Below are positions 16,469 through 24,148 of a stretch of 64,000 nucleotides of DNA, piece by piece; positions within the stretch are counted from its first letter, which is position 1, and every line of letters begins with the position of its first letter. Source of the DNA: Synechococcus elongatus PCC 11801 (GTDB taxonomy: Bacteria > Cyanobacteriota > Cyanobacteriia > Synechococcales > Synechococcaceae); the NCBI RefSeq assembly GCF_003846445.2, contig NZ_CP030139.2:2087223-2151222 (forward strand). The letters are read 5' to 3'. Below the pieces are notes generated by a model. The model did not search any database and was not told where the DNA came from. It saw only the letters and a program-made list of their open reading frames with translations. The position numbers were made by a program, and so were the translations under genes.

Positions 16469-17530
16469 CTAAGCGGGGGTCAGTGAACGTGGCGCCGGGG
16501 CTGGCTGCTGCTCGATGCTTCGCATATAGCGAATCAGATCCAACATGCGATTGCTGTATCCCCATTCGTTGTCGTACCAAGCGATCACTTTGAAGAAGCG
16601 ATCGTTGAGAGCCATGCCAGCGGTGGCATCAAAAATGCTGGAGTGGGAATCGCCGATGAAGTCACTCGAAACGAGGTCATCCTCGGTATAGCCCAGAATG
16701 CCCTGCAGGGATGTTGCGGCTGCTTCTTGCATGGCTGCACAGATGGCTGTGTAGCTAGTGGCCCGCTGACTCCGAAACGTGAGATCCACCACAGAGACGT
16801 CGGCAGTCGGAACTCGTAGCGCCATGCCGGTTAGGTGGCCTTGGAGTTCTGGAAGGACTAACCCCACGGCTTTCGCTGCACCGGTGCTCGCAGGAATGAT
16901 GTTTTGGGCAGCGCTGCGACCGCCGCGCATATCTTTGCGACTGGGGCCATCCACAGTGGGTTGGGTCGCTGTGACGGCATGGATGGTTGTCATCAATCCG
17001 TCTTCAATGCCGCAGTGATCCTGCAACACCTTGGCTACAGGGGCGAGGCAGTTGGTGGTGCAACTGGCGTTGGAGACAATCCGATGGCGATCGGGGTTGT
17101 ACTGCTGATGGTTGACGCCGTAGACAAAGGTTGGTACGCGATCGGGGTTTTTCTCAGAAGTTGGGGCAGAAATCACCACCCGTTGAGCCCCTGCTTCGAG
17201 GTGGCGGCTGGCAGCTACATAGTCGGTGAATCGTCCTGTGGCCTCAATGACCACATCAACCCCGAGATCCCCCCAAGGAATGGCTGCTGGGTCCGTTTCG
17301 GAAAAGCATTGGATGCAGCGATCGCCGGCACAAATCCGATTCTCTTCTGCGCGTACCGACTGCTGTAAACGTCCGTGGGTTGAGTCGTAGTGCAGCAGAT
17401 AGGCGAGATTCTTGGCAGGAACGAGATCATTAATCGCCACAAAATCGAGTTGCGGATCCTCGAAGCCAGCACGCAAGCAGAGACGACCAATACGACCAAA
17501 GCCGTTAATTCCAACACGAATTCTGGACAT
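16469..17530 (-). CDS. gap1: Glyceraldehyde-3-phosphate dehydrogenase, glycolytic (Gap1 type)
   Basis: Oxidises glyceraldehyde 3-phosphate. The Rossmann start is [13 protein letters not shown] and the catalytic Cys lies in [18 protein letters not shown] after the second strand keeps the Asp that prefers NAD+ over NADP+, as in glycolytic enzymes, so this is probably the catabolic Gap1, not the Calvin-cycle Gap2. Length of 353 aa includes a short Pro-rich tail ([14 protein letters not shown]). It lies directly upstream of glgP, joining glycogen breakdown and glycolysis in one unit. The ATG at 17530 has a purine-rich AGG region upstream. Its promoter shares the 177-base gap with divergent natF. 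Confidence 0.95.
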   Translation of the reverse strand: MSRIRVGINGFGRIGRLCLRAGFEDPQLDFVAINDLVPAKNLAYLLHYDSTHGRLQQSVRAEENRICAGDRCIQCFSETDPAAIPWGDLGVDVVIEATGRFTDYVAASRHLEAGAQRVVISAPTSEKNPDRVPTFVYGVNHQQYNPDRHRIVSNASCTTNCLAPVAKVLQDHCGIEDGLMTTIHAVTATQPTVDGPSRKDMRGGRSAAQNIIPASTGAAKAVGLVLPELQGHLTGMALRVPTADVSVVDLTFRSQRATSYTAICAAMQEAAATSLQGILGYTEDDLVSSDFIGDSHSSIFDATAGMALNDRFFKVIAWYDNEWGYSNRMLDLIRYMRSIEQQPAPAPRSLTPA

Positions 17531-17707
17531 AGTCGGCAGGAGAGGGGAATTGCCCTGACTATAGACAGGGGATCACGAGGGGCGATCAGCCTTAAGAGGA
17601 ATGAAAGAAAGCCGTAGTGCTTTGCAATGCTCCCCTCAGATAAAGTCCCGCTCAAGTTGCCTGAGCGATCGCTGGCTGGACTGGTAGAACCGGCAAGACA
17701 TGGTTGA

Positions 17708-18787
17708 ATGAAGGCGACCTGTTTATCTGGCTCACCCATGCCTGCGATCGCCTCGCGCTGTCTCTTATTACTGCTGTGTTTTGTGCCGCTCGCAGCATGT
17801 CGCAGCTTGGGGGGGAATGAGGCTGAGAGCAATAGTCGATTGAACCAAGTGCAGGCGCGGGGCAAGTTGCTCTGCGGAGTTGAAGGCCGACTGCCAGGCT
17901 TTAGTTTTCTGGATGCCCAAGGGAACTATAGCGGCTTAGATGTCGATATGTGTAAGGCGATCGCTGCAGCTCTGTTCAACGATCCCAACGCGATCGAATA
18001 TCGCAGTCTGGATTCTGTAGAACGCTTTCCAGCCTTGGCCAGTGGTGAAGTCGATCTTCTCTCACGCAATACGACTTGGACCTTGAGCCGAGATGCCAAA
18101 GGGGGCAACAACCTTGAATTTGCTCCGACGACCTTTTACGACGGCCAAGGGCTAATGGTGCGTCGAAATAGTGGCATCCGATCGCTGTCGGATTTTCAAG
18201 GGAAAGCAATCTGTGTAGAGACAGGCACCACCTCGGAACTCAACCTCGCCGATACGATGCGAGAGCTGGGCGTGAAGTATCAAGAAGTCAAATTCCCGAA
18301 TTCGGATGCCACCTACGCGGCTTATGCACAGGGGCGCTGTGAAGGGGTGACCTCCGATCGCTCGCAGCTCGCAGCTCGCCGCACGACCTTGTCCGATGCC
18401 GATCAGCACCAACTACTGGATGCGGTGATCTCTAAAGAGCCCCTCAGCCCAGCCACGATGAATAACGATTCCCCTTGGTTTGACGTCGTCAAATGGGTGG
18501 TCAACGCCACAATTCAGGCTGAGGAATTTGGCATCACTCAAGCCAACATCGATCAGTTCAAGACCTCGAAAAATCCGGAAATCCGTCGCTTCCTCGGGCT
18601 AGAAGGAAAGTTAGGAGAACAACTCGGCCTCAGCAATGATTTTGCCTATCGCGCTGTCAAAGCCGTCGGTAACTATGGCGAAATTTACGAGCGGAATGTT
18701 GGGCAGCAGTCCCCGCTGAAGCTGAATCGAGGCCTCAACCAGCTCTACAAGAATGGTGGCCTGCTCTACTCGCCGCCATTCCGTTAA
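17708..18787 (+). CDS. natF: Amino-acid ABC transporter, substrate-binding lipoprotein (NatF type)
   Basis: Periplasmic binding protein of the type 3 (amino acid) family. A lipoprotein signal ends in PLAAC, so it is probably anchored to the membrane. The domain then runs from LNQVQARGKLLCGVEGRLPG, with FSFLDAQGNYSGLDVDMCKA and ATYAAYAQGRCEGVTSDRSQL as typical ligand-region motifs. The gene order binding protein, two permeases, ATPase matches the N-II permease NatFGH-BgtA for acidic and neutral polar amino acids in Anabaena; substrate is inferred from that. The ATG at 17708 is used; a Met at 17738 (MPAIASRCLLLL) would give an even more standard signal peptide. Confidence 0.92.
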   Translation: MKATCLSGSPMPAIASRCLLLLLCFVPLAACRSLGGNEAESNSRLNQVQARGKLLCGVEGRLPGFSFLDAQGNYSGLDVDMCKAIAAALFNDPNAIEYRSLDSVERFPALASGEVDLLSRNTTWTLSRDAKGGNNLEFAPTTFYDGQGLMVRRNSGIRSLSDFQGKAICVETGTTSELNLADTMRELGVKYQEVKFPNSDATYAAYAQGRCEGVTSDRSQLAARRTTLSDADQHQLLDAVISKEPLSPATMNNDSPWFDVVKWVVNATIQAEEFGITQANIDQFKTSKNPEIRRFLGLEGKLGEQLGLSNDFAYRAVKAVGNYGEIYERNVGQQSPLKLNRGLNQLYKNGGLLYSPPFR

Positions 18788-18793
18788 TTGGCT

Positions 18794-19924
18794 ATGCCTT
18801 TTCGTCTGAAGTTGCAAGGATCGCTCTGGCGGGATGAGCGGGTCTGGCGCTGGGTCTGGCAAGGACTGGTGCTGGTGTTGGTGATTGCTGGCGCAATTTG
18901 GCTGGTTGATAACCTGCTTTACAACTTGTCGCAGCGCGGCCTGAGTCTGACCTTCGACTGGCTGGAGCAACCCGCAGGGTTCAACATTGGCGAGTCGGCG
19001 ATCGCCTACCAAACAGCAGATAGCTACGCTCGTGCGCTCGTTGTTGGGTTAGTCAATAGCCTGCGAGTCATTGCGATCGGATTAGTGCTGACGACGGTTG
19101 TTGGTACCCTCGCTGGCGTTGCGGCGTTCTCCGAAAACTGGTTACTACGGCAACTCAGTCGCGGTTATGTTGCAGTCGTCCGCAATACGCCGCTTCTCCT
19201 GCAATTGATCGTTTGGTATTTCCCGATTCTGCTGAGTTTGCCAGCAGCCCAGCAGCCTTGGCACTGGCTGGGCAGTCTTTACCTGAGTAAACAGGGGATC
19301 TATGTGCCTTGGCCCCAGACCCCCGGCTGGCTCATCTTAGTTATTGCAGTGGCCGCAGTCTCGTTCGCGGCTTGGCTGGGACGACGGCGATCACGACGGG
19401 ATCTGCGCTGGTTCTATGGGGCGATCGCTGCGATCGCCCTCCTGATGCTACTGACTCAACTGAGCTGGCCGCAACAGATTCAACCGGGACAAATTCGGGG
19501 CGGCTTGCGGCTATCGCTAGAGTTCACGGCCCTGTTGCTGGGCTTGGTCGCCTATACCGGTGCCTTTATCGCCGAAATCATTCGCGGCGGCATTCTGTCG
19601 GTGCCAGCAGGACAATGGGAAGCGGCAGCAGCCTTGGGGCTGACTCGAGGCCAAACCCTCTGGCAAATTGTGGTGCCCCAAGCCCTGCGGGTGATTGTGC
19701 CCTCACTCAATAGTCAGTACGTGGGCTTTGCCAAAAACTCAAGTCTGGCGATCGCGGTTGGCTATCCCGATCTCTATGCCACGGCTCAAACAACCCTAAA
19801 CCAAACAGGACGACCGGTTGAGGTGTTTGCGATTTTGATGCTGACCTATCTCGCTATCAATGCCGTGATTTCCCTAGGGATGAATGGCCTGCAAAATCGC
19901 CTGCAGCGCCGGGGAGTACGTTGA
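18794..19924 (+). CDS. natG: Amino-acid ABC transporter permease (NatG type)
   Basis: Membrane permease of the His/Glu/Gln/Arg ABC family, 376 aa. Helices are visible at LVLVLVIAGAIWLVDNLL and VIAIGLVLTTVVGTLAGVAA, and an additional hydrophobic region in the middle makes it longer than the simple 220-residue permeases. The EAA loop that docks the ATPase is EAAAALGLTRGQTLWQIVV followed by PQALR. It begins 6 bases after the natF stop (ATG at 18794; a TTG at 18788 is in frame), and its stop overlaps the start region of natH. Confidence 0.93.
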   Translation: MPFRLKLQGSLWRDERVWRWVWQGLVLVLVIAGAIWLVDNLLYNLSQRGLSLTFDWLEQPAGFNIGESAIAYQTADSYARALVVGLVNSLRVIAIGLVLTTVVGTLAGVAAFSENWLLRQLSRGYVAVVRNTPLLLQLIVWYFPILLSLPAAQQPWHWLGSLYLSKQGIYVPWPQTPGWLILVIAVAAVSFAAWLGRRRSRRDLRWFYGAIAAIALLMLLTQLSWPQQIQPGQIRGGLRLSLEFTALLLGLVAYTGAFIAEIIRGGILSVPAGQWEAAAALGLTRGQTLWQIVVPQALRVIVPSLNSQYVGFAKNSSLAIAVGYPDLYATAQTTLNQTGRPVEVFAILMLTYLAINAVISLGMNGLQNRLQRRGVR

Positions 19925-19925
19925 C

Positions 19926-21116
19926 ATGATGCAGTCAACAGACTGGACTCCGCCTCGGCTGACTCCGATTGCTTGGCTGCGGCAAAACCTGTTTAGTTCT
20001 TGGCTGAACAGTGTCATCACGCTGGTTTTGATCGCTGTGATCGCCGGGATCGTTGGCCGCTTGGGTTTCTGGATTACGACGGAAGCTCGCTGGACGGTGC
20101 TGGTCGACAACTGGACACTGTTTTTTGTCGGGCGCTATCCGGCTGCCGAGCAGTGGCGACTCTGGCTATGGCTAGTGCTGCTCAGCCCAACTCTTGGTCT
20201 GACTTGGGGCTGTCTGGCGACTGAAGCCTATCGCTGGCGCCGGCGATCGCTCTGGGGGTGGGCGCTCTTTGCGGCAGCAATTGCACTGATTCCTCTGCCT
20301 TGGTGGCCTCACAAGCTGGGACTGACGGCGATCGCTGCTGGTGTGCCAGCCACGAGTTGGTTCGCTCAGCGCTGTCGCGGTCAAGGCTGGCTCCGCTTGC
20401 TGCCCAGTCTCTGGGGCATTCTCTTTCTGGTGGGGCTGTGGATCCTGCAAGGAGGCTTGGGTCTACGGCCTGTGTCCAGCAATGACTGGAGTGGCCTCTT
20501 GCTGACCCTAGCAACAGCACTGCTAAGTATGGTGCTCTCCTTGCCGGTCGGCATTGTGCTGGCGCTGGGTCGCCAAAGCACGCTGCCAGCAATCCGCTGG
20601 CTATCGATCACCTACATTGAGCTATTTCGCGGACTCCCCCTGATCACCATCCTCTTCTTTGGACAGGTGATGGTGCCCCTGATGCTGGATGCAGAGTGGC
20701 GGATCGATCGCGTTCTACGGGCAGTTATTGGCCTGACGATTTTTCTGTCGGCATACTTAGCAGAAACGGTGCGAGGGGGTCTGCAAGCCATTCCCCATGG
20801 CCAGTTTGAAGCGGCTTCTGCCTTGGGGCTCAATCTGTTCCAAACCTATCAGTTCATTGTGCTGCCGCAGGCGCTCCGCATCTCCATCCCTGCGATCGTC
20901 GGACTCTTCCTCAACCTCTTGCAGGACACAACGCTGCTCTCAATCGTTGGCTTGCTGGAACTGCTCGGTATCAGTCGATCCATCTTGGCGAATCCGGCCT
21001 ACCTCGGTCGCTATGCTGAGGTCTATCTGTTCTTGGGTGTGCTTTACTGGCTGTGCTGCTATGGTCTGGCCCAGCTCAGTCGGCGCTTAGAACAACGACT
21101 TACTCCCCAGCGCTAG
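19926..21116 (+). CDS. natH: Amino-acid ABC transporter permease (NatH type)
   Basis: Second permease, 396 aa, partner of NatG. The EAA loop is EAASALGLNLFQTYQFIVL followed by PQALR, and the conserved stretch IELFRGLPLITILFF precedes it. Extra N-terminal helices fill the first 200 residues. The ATG at 19926 (MMQSTDWTPPR) lies one base after the natG stop; the Met at 19929 is equally possible. The frame reaches back to 19884, but that would overlap natG. ATP hydrolysis is supplied by bgtA, 18 bases downstream. Confidence 0.93.
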   Translation: MMQSTDWTPPRLTPIAWLRQNLFSSWLNSVITLVLIAVIAGIVGRLGFWITTEARWTVLVDNWTLFFVGRYPAAEQWRLWLWLVLLSPTLGLTWGCLATEAYRWRRRSLWGWALFAAAIALIPLPWWPHKLGLTAIAAGVPATSWFAQRCRGQGWLRLLPSLWGILFLVGLWILQGGLGLRPVSSNDWSGLLLTLATALLSMVLSLPVGIVLALGRQSTLPAIRWLSITYIELFRGLPLITILFFGQVMVPLMLDAEWRIDRVLRAVIGLTIFLSAYLAETVRGGLQAIPHGQFEAASALGLNLFQTYQFIVLPQALRISIPAIVGLFLNLLQDTTLLSIVGLLELLGISRSILANPAYLGRYAEVYLFLGVLYWLCCYGLAQLSRRLEQRLTPQR

Positions 21117-21134
21117 AACGATCAGTGTGAACGA

Positions 21135-21920
21135 ATGACCACTCTAGGACGGCAACCCGAACCTGTGACTGCGATCGCTTCAGCCCCAGAGACGATGATC
21201 CACGCCGAGGGGGTCGAAAAATGGTACGGCAATCAGTTCCATGCCCTCCGCGGCGTGAGTTTGACCGTGAAGCGCGGCGAAGTGGTTGTGATGATGGGGC
21301 CGTCGGGGTCGGGCAAATCGACCTTCCTGCGCACCCTCAATGCGCTCGAATCACATCAGCGCGGTGAAATTCGCATCGAAGGCCATCGATTAAGCCACGA
21401 TCGCCGCGATATTGCCACCATTCGCCAAGAAGTGGGGATGGTCTTCCAGCAGTTCAATCTGTTTCCGCACCTGACGGTGCTCCAGAACCTGATGCTGGCA
21501 CCCGTACAAGTGCGACGCTGGCCGGTTGCGCAAGCGGAAGCCACAGCCCGGCAACTGCTGGAGCGGGTGCGGATCGCAGAACAAGCAGATAAGTATCCCG
21601 GTCAGCTCTCCGGTGGACAGCAACAACGGGTGGCGATCGCCCGCGCCTTGGCGATGCAGCCGCGCATTCTCCTGTTTGATGAACCAACCTCTGCCCTCGA
21701 TCCAGAGATGGTGCGCGAAGTGCTGGATGTGATGCGCGATCTCGCGAGCGAAGGGATGACCATGCTAGTGGCGACCCATGAAGTTGGCTTTGCCCGCGAA
21801 GTTGCCGATCGCGTCATTTTGATGGCTGACGGGCAAATTGTTGAAGAGGCTCCGCCTGATCGCTTCTTTACAGCGCCGCAGAGCGATCGAGCTAAACAGT
21901 TTTTGGCACAAATTCTCTAG
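21135..21920 (+). CDS. bgtA: Amino-acid ABC transporter ATPase (BgtA type)
   Basis: ATP-binding subunit of the polar amino-acid family, 261 aa. Walker A is GPSGSGKST, the signature is [15 protein letters not shown], Walker B is [13 protein letters not shown], and the H-loop is [14 protein letters not shown]. The first 25 residues form a short extension. In Anabaena and Synechocystis, BgtA serves more than one amino-acid permease; whether it does so here cannot be read. The stop is 2 bases before the ATG of the pentapeptide gene, so translation is probably coupled. Confidence 0.95.
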   Translation: MTTLGRQPEPVTAIASAPETMIHAEGVEKWYGNQFHALRGVSLTVKRGEVVVMMGPSGSGKSTFLRTLNALESHQRGEIRIEGHRLSHDRRDIATIRQEVGMVFQQFNLFPHLTVLQNLMLAPVQVRRWPVAQAEATARQLLERVRIAEQADKYPGQLSGGQQQRVAIARALAMQPRILLFDEPTSALDPEMVREVLDVMRDLASEGMTMLVATHEVGFAREVADRVILMADGQIVEEAPPDRFFTAPQSDRAKQFLAQIL

Positions 21921-21922
21921 CC

Positions 21923-22396
21923 ATGACAGGACTGTGGATTGGTTTACTGGCTTTGGCGATCGCCCCGCCCTTGCGAGGACCCGAGGCGATTCAAGCGCTA
22001 CTGACAACCAATCAATGCTTGGGCTGTAACTTCTATGCTGCAGACTTTCGGTTTCGCCGCTTGCCCAAGGCTCAGCTCGCCAAAGCCCTGTTGGCAGAAG
22101 CAGACCTGTCGTTCGTGGATCTGCGCGGAGCTGATTTGCGTGGCAGCAGTCTTGCCGGGGCTGATTTGACGGGTGCCGATCTGACCGGTGCAGATCTACG
22201 TGGTGCCAACCTCAGTCGTGCCATTCTGACGCGATCACGGCTGACGGGTGCCCAACTTGCAGGCGCGAATTTGCGCGAAGCCTATCTGTTAAATGCGATC
22301 GATCCCGATCTCCGGCAGGCCCAATTCTGTGAAGCCACCCTGCCCAATGGTCAATTCGGATCGTTCTGCCAACTGCCGCCACCCAGTGGTCGCTAG
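21923..22396 (+). CDS. Exported pentapeptide-repeat protein, 157 aa
   Basis: Begins with a hydrophobic signal-like segment (MTGLWIGLLALAIAPPLRGP), then a cysteine pair (NQCLGCNFYAADF), then about ten A(D/N)L-type pentapeptides (GADLTGADLTGADLRGANLS), ending in a Cys-containing tail (QFCEATLPNGQFGSFCQ). The beta-helix would therefore lie in the periplasm or thylakoid lumen, with cysteines at both ends. Function is unknown. It starts 2 bases after the ABC ATPase stop and ends 3 bases before the exonuclease start, so it is probably co-expressed with both; a role in amino-acid uptake is possible but unsupported. Confidence 0.86.
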   Translation: MTGLWIGLLALAIAPPLRGPEAIQALLTTNQCLGCNFYAADFRFRRLPKAQLAKALLAEADLSFVDLRGADLRGSSLAGADLTGADLTGADLRGANLSRAILTRSRLTGAQLAGANLREAYLLNAIDPDLRQAQFCEATLPNGQFGSFCQLPPPSGR

Positions 22397-22399
22397 CTG

Positions 22400-23170
22400 A
22401 TGCGCAGTCAGTGGCGGAGTCAAGATTGGCTGGCTTACTACCGCAGTCTTGCGACGGCGACTTTCACGGTAGTCGATGTCGAAACGACGGGCTTTCATCC
22501 ACCCCAAGCTCGGGTGATTGAGCTGGGAATTCTGCAGGCCACACTCTCCGAGGGGATCCAGTCCCAGCTGGCGGAGCTGATCAATCCGGGAGTCCCGATT
22601 CCTGAGGCGATCGCCCGGTTCACGGGCATCACGGCGGAGATGCTTGCTACAGCTGGGCCGCCAAAATCTGTATTGCCCCCTATGCTGCCGCAGCTCCAGA
22701 CTGGGATCCTGGTGGCGCATAACCTGGCTTTTGACTATCGCTTTCTGACGGCGGAATATCAGCGACTGGGTTTAAACTTTGAGCGATCGCCCGCGGAACA
22801 ACTCTGCACTGTACAAATGTCGCGCCAACTCTTGGCTGACTTACCGTCGCGGAGCTTGCCCCAACTGGTGCAGCACTTTGGCTTTCCGGTTGGCCAAAGC
22901 CATCGGGCAGCTGCGGATGTCGAAGCCTGCTGGCGACTTCTAGCATTGCTCTTGCAGCAAATCCAAGACAGTGACGATCAGGAAATCTTGCAGCGTCTTG
23001 GGCAGGAATGGTTACCGCTGCCGTTCGCTGCTCAGCTGCTGAATTGTTCCCGCAGTCAAGCACAAAAACAGCTAGAGACCTTGGCATCAGTTGAGCCGCG
23101 GTACTCTAGCCGCAATAGTACGCCTCTGTATCGGCGGGTTTGGGTGGAGGCGCTACTGCCCAATACTTAG
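22400..23170 (+). CDS. DnaQ-like 3'-5' exonuclease (DEDDh)
   Basis: A 256-residue protein with the exonuclease fold of the DNA polymerase III epsilon family. The catalytic acids are in FTVVDVETTGFHPP (Exo I), LVAHNLAFDYRFL (Exo II) and SHRAAADVEACWRL (Exo III, His and Asp). A C-terminal region after residue 190 (LPFAAQLLNCSRSQAQKQLE) is not part of the fold. It might act in DNA proofreading or RNA trimming; the main chromosomal epsilon subunit cannot be told apart from its paralogues here. It is the last gene of the natFGH-bgtA string and is convergent with cp12. Confidence 0.9.
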   Translation: MRSQWRSQDWLAYYRSLATATFTVVDVETTGFHPPQARVIELGILQATLSEGIQSQLAELINPGVPIPEAIARFTGITAEMLATAGPPKSVLPPMLPQLQTGILVAHNLAFDYRFLTAEYQRLGLNFERSPAEQLCTVQMSRQLLADLPSRSLPQLVQHFGFPVGQSHRAAADVEACWRLLALLLQQIQDSDDQEILQRLGQEWLPLPFAAQLLNCSRSQAQKQLETLASVEPRYSSRNSTPLYRRVWVEALLPNT

Positions 23171-23198
23171 CCGCGATCATTGCGGGTTCAGTGCGAGC

Positions 23199-23426
23199 CT
23201 AAACGTCATACATCCGGCATTCGTCGGCATTGGGGAACTCATCGCAGTAGTTGCGATAGGCTTTCTCCCGCAGTGTTTTTTCGGGATGGTGAGCGGCTTC
23301 TGCCTGCAGTTCTTCGAGGATGTCCCATGCGACGCGGCATTGTGGATCATCTTTGCCAAAGGTGGCGCAGGTTTGGCGTGCTTCGCTGCGAGCTTCGGTA
23401 ATGCGGTCTTGAAGTGTGAGGGTCAT
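23199..23426 (-). CDS. cp12: CP12, regulator of GAPDH and phosphoribulokinase
   Basis: A 75-residue, mostly disordered protein that in the dark binds the Calvin-cycle GAPDH and phosphoribulokinase into an inactive complex, under redox control. The core motif AWDILEELQAEAAHH matches the CP12 signature (AWD.VEELQAEAAH). Both cysteine pairs are present: C20 and C30 at the N-terminus and C61 and C70 at the C-terminus (NYCDEFPNADECRMYD). It is therefore the full redox-active form, not the truncated variant. It is a single gene, convergent with the exonuclease and 34 bases upstream of the sHSP-like gene's stop. Confidence 0.95.
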   Translation of the reverse strand: MTLTLQDRITEARSEARQTCATFGKDDPQCRVAWDILEELQAEAAHHPEKTLREKAYRNYCDEFPNADECRMYDV

Positions 23427-23460
23427 GATTCAAAGTCCTCAAGGGCTGAAAGTCATTGAT

Positions 23461-23916
23461 TCAGGGTGTCAGAAGGCGATCGCTCCACTGTCTGAGCTGC
23501 TGACCCAGACGATGACGGCCTCGTTGCCAGGCCTGTTTCCAGAATTCCCAGATCTGGGCTGATTGAGCGGCGAATGGGGCTTGAGACTGGGCTTTGATCA
23601 AGGTCACGACCCAGCGATCGCCTTCCACTGCAGTCAGGTACTGGTCTGCTCGCACGGCACAGGGCAAAGTCAACAATTGTTGTGCGAACTGCCAGCGATA
23701 GCCATAGGGACTGCAGAGTTGGCTATAGCCTTGCAGTCGTAAGCAGTCGTTCTGGATTTGAACCCGAATTGTTTCGGGATCCCACTGGTTGAGCGGGAGG
23801 CTGAGCCGCAGTGTGCTGGGTGTTTCCTCCATTTGCAGCGCTGCGTTCATCACAATCGGAGTCCAGTTGAGGGCAGGGTCGGCAATTCCTGATCGCCACT
23901 GCAGCAATCGCAACAT
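23461..23916 (-). CDS. Hsp20/alpha-crystallin-like protein (divergent)
   Basis: A 151-residue protein with no firm assignment. The central stretch reads like a small heat-shock or CS-type beta-sandwich: LRLSLPLNQWDPETIRVQIQ, then LRLQGYS, LLTLPCAVRADQYLTAVEGD and WVVTLIKA. This matches the order strand, 'LP..V....', strand of that fold, but the classic AxxxxGxL is missing. A basic, Trp-rich C-terminal helix (WKQAWQRGRHRLGQQLRQW) follows. The ATG at 23916 is chosen because GGAG lies 8 bases upstream. It is divergent from gyrA across a 232-base gap. Confidence 0.65.
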   Translation of the reverse strand: MLRLLQWRSGIADPALNWTPIVMNAALQMEETPSTLRLSLPLNQWDPETIRVQIQNDCLRLQGYSQLCSPYGYRWQFAQQLLTLPCAVRADQYLTAVEGDRWVVTLIKAQSQAPFAAQSAQIWEFWKQAWQRGRHRLGQQLRQWSDRLLTP

Positions 23917-24044
23917 CGTGAGGTCTCCACTGGAGAACACTTCGATCATTCCCCGGTTGATGGGCGATTGGGGGACGGGAAACCGAAGTGCAAGCAGAGG
24001 GGGTTACCGCTCAGCACGCGTCTCAGAAAAGAGGGGCCGCATGA

Positions 24045-24108
24045 TAGAATGAGCTTGCGAAGAAGCCTTGCAATAGCTTGATTTTGCGGCAGTTTAGGCC
24101 GCTTTTTT
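24045..24108 (+). promoter_or_regulatory. Terminator-like leader (possible attenuator or small RNA) before gyrA
   Basis: GCGGC (24086-24090) pairs with GCCGC (24098-24102) around a 7-nt loop and is followed at once by six T (24103-24108), a textbook intrinsic terminator on the plus strand. No plus-strand gene ends upstream; the nearest plus-strand gene is gyrA, whose ATG lies 41 bases downstream. A -10-like TAGAAT (24045-24050) precedes it. The RNA would therefore be a leader of about 50 nt that stops before gyrA unless the hairpin is avoided. Confidence 0.5.
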
Positions 24109-24148
24109 CGCTACTTTTCCCGACCTCAGTACTGGAGACAATCCGCCC

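Noticed and set aside
17601-17687. 28-codon frame with an AAGAGGA-like site before natF
   Set aside because: Very short, no recognisable pattern, and it crosses a HIP1 site; more likely chance in a promoter gap.
23091-23459. 122-aa plus-strand frame over cp12
   Set aside because: cp12 on the minus strand has the full CP12 signature and four cysteines.
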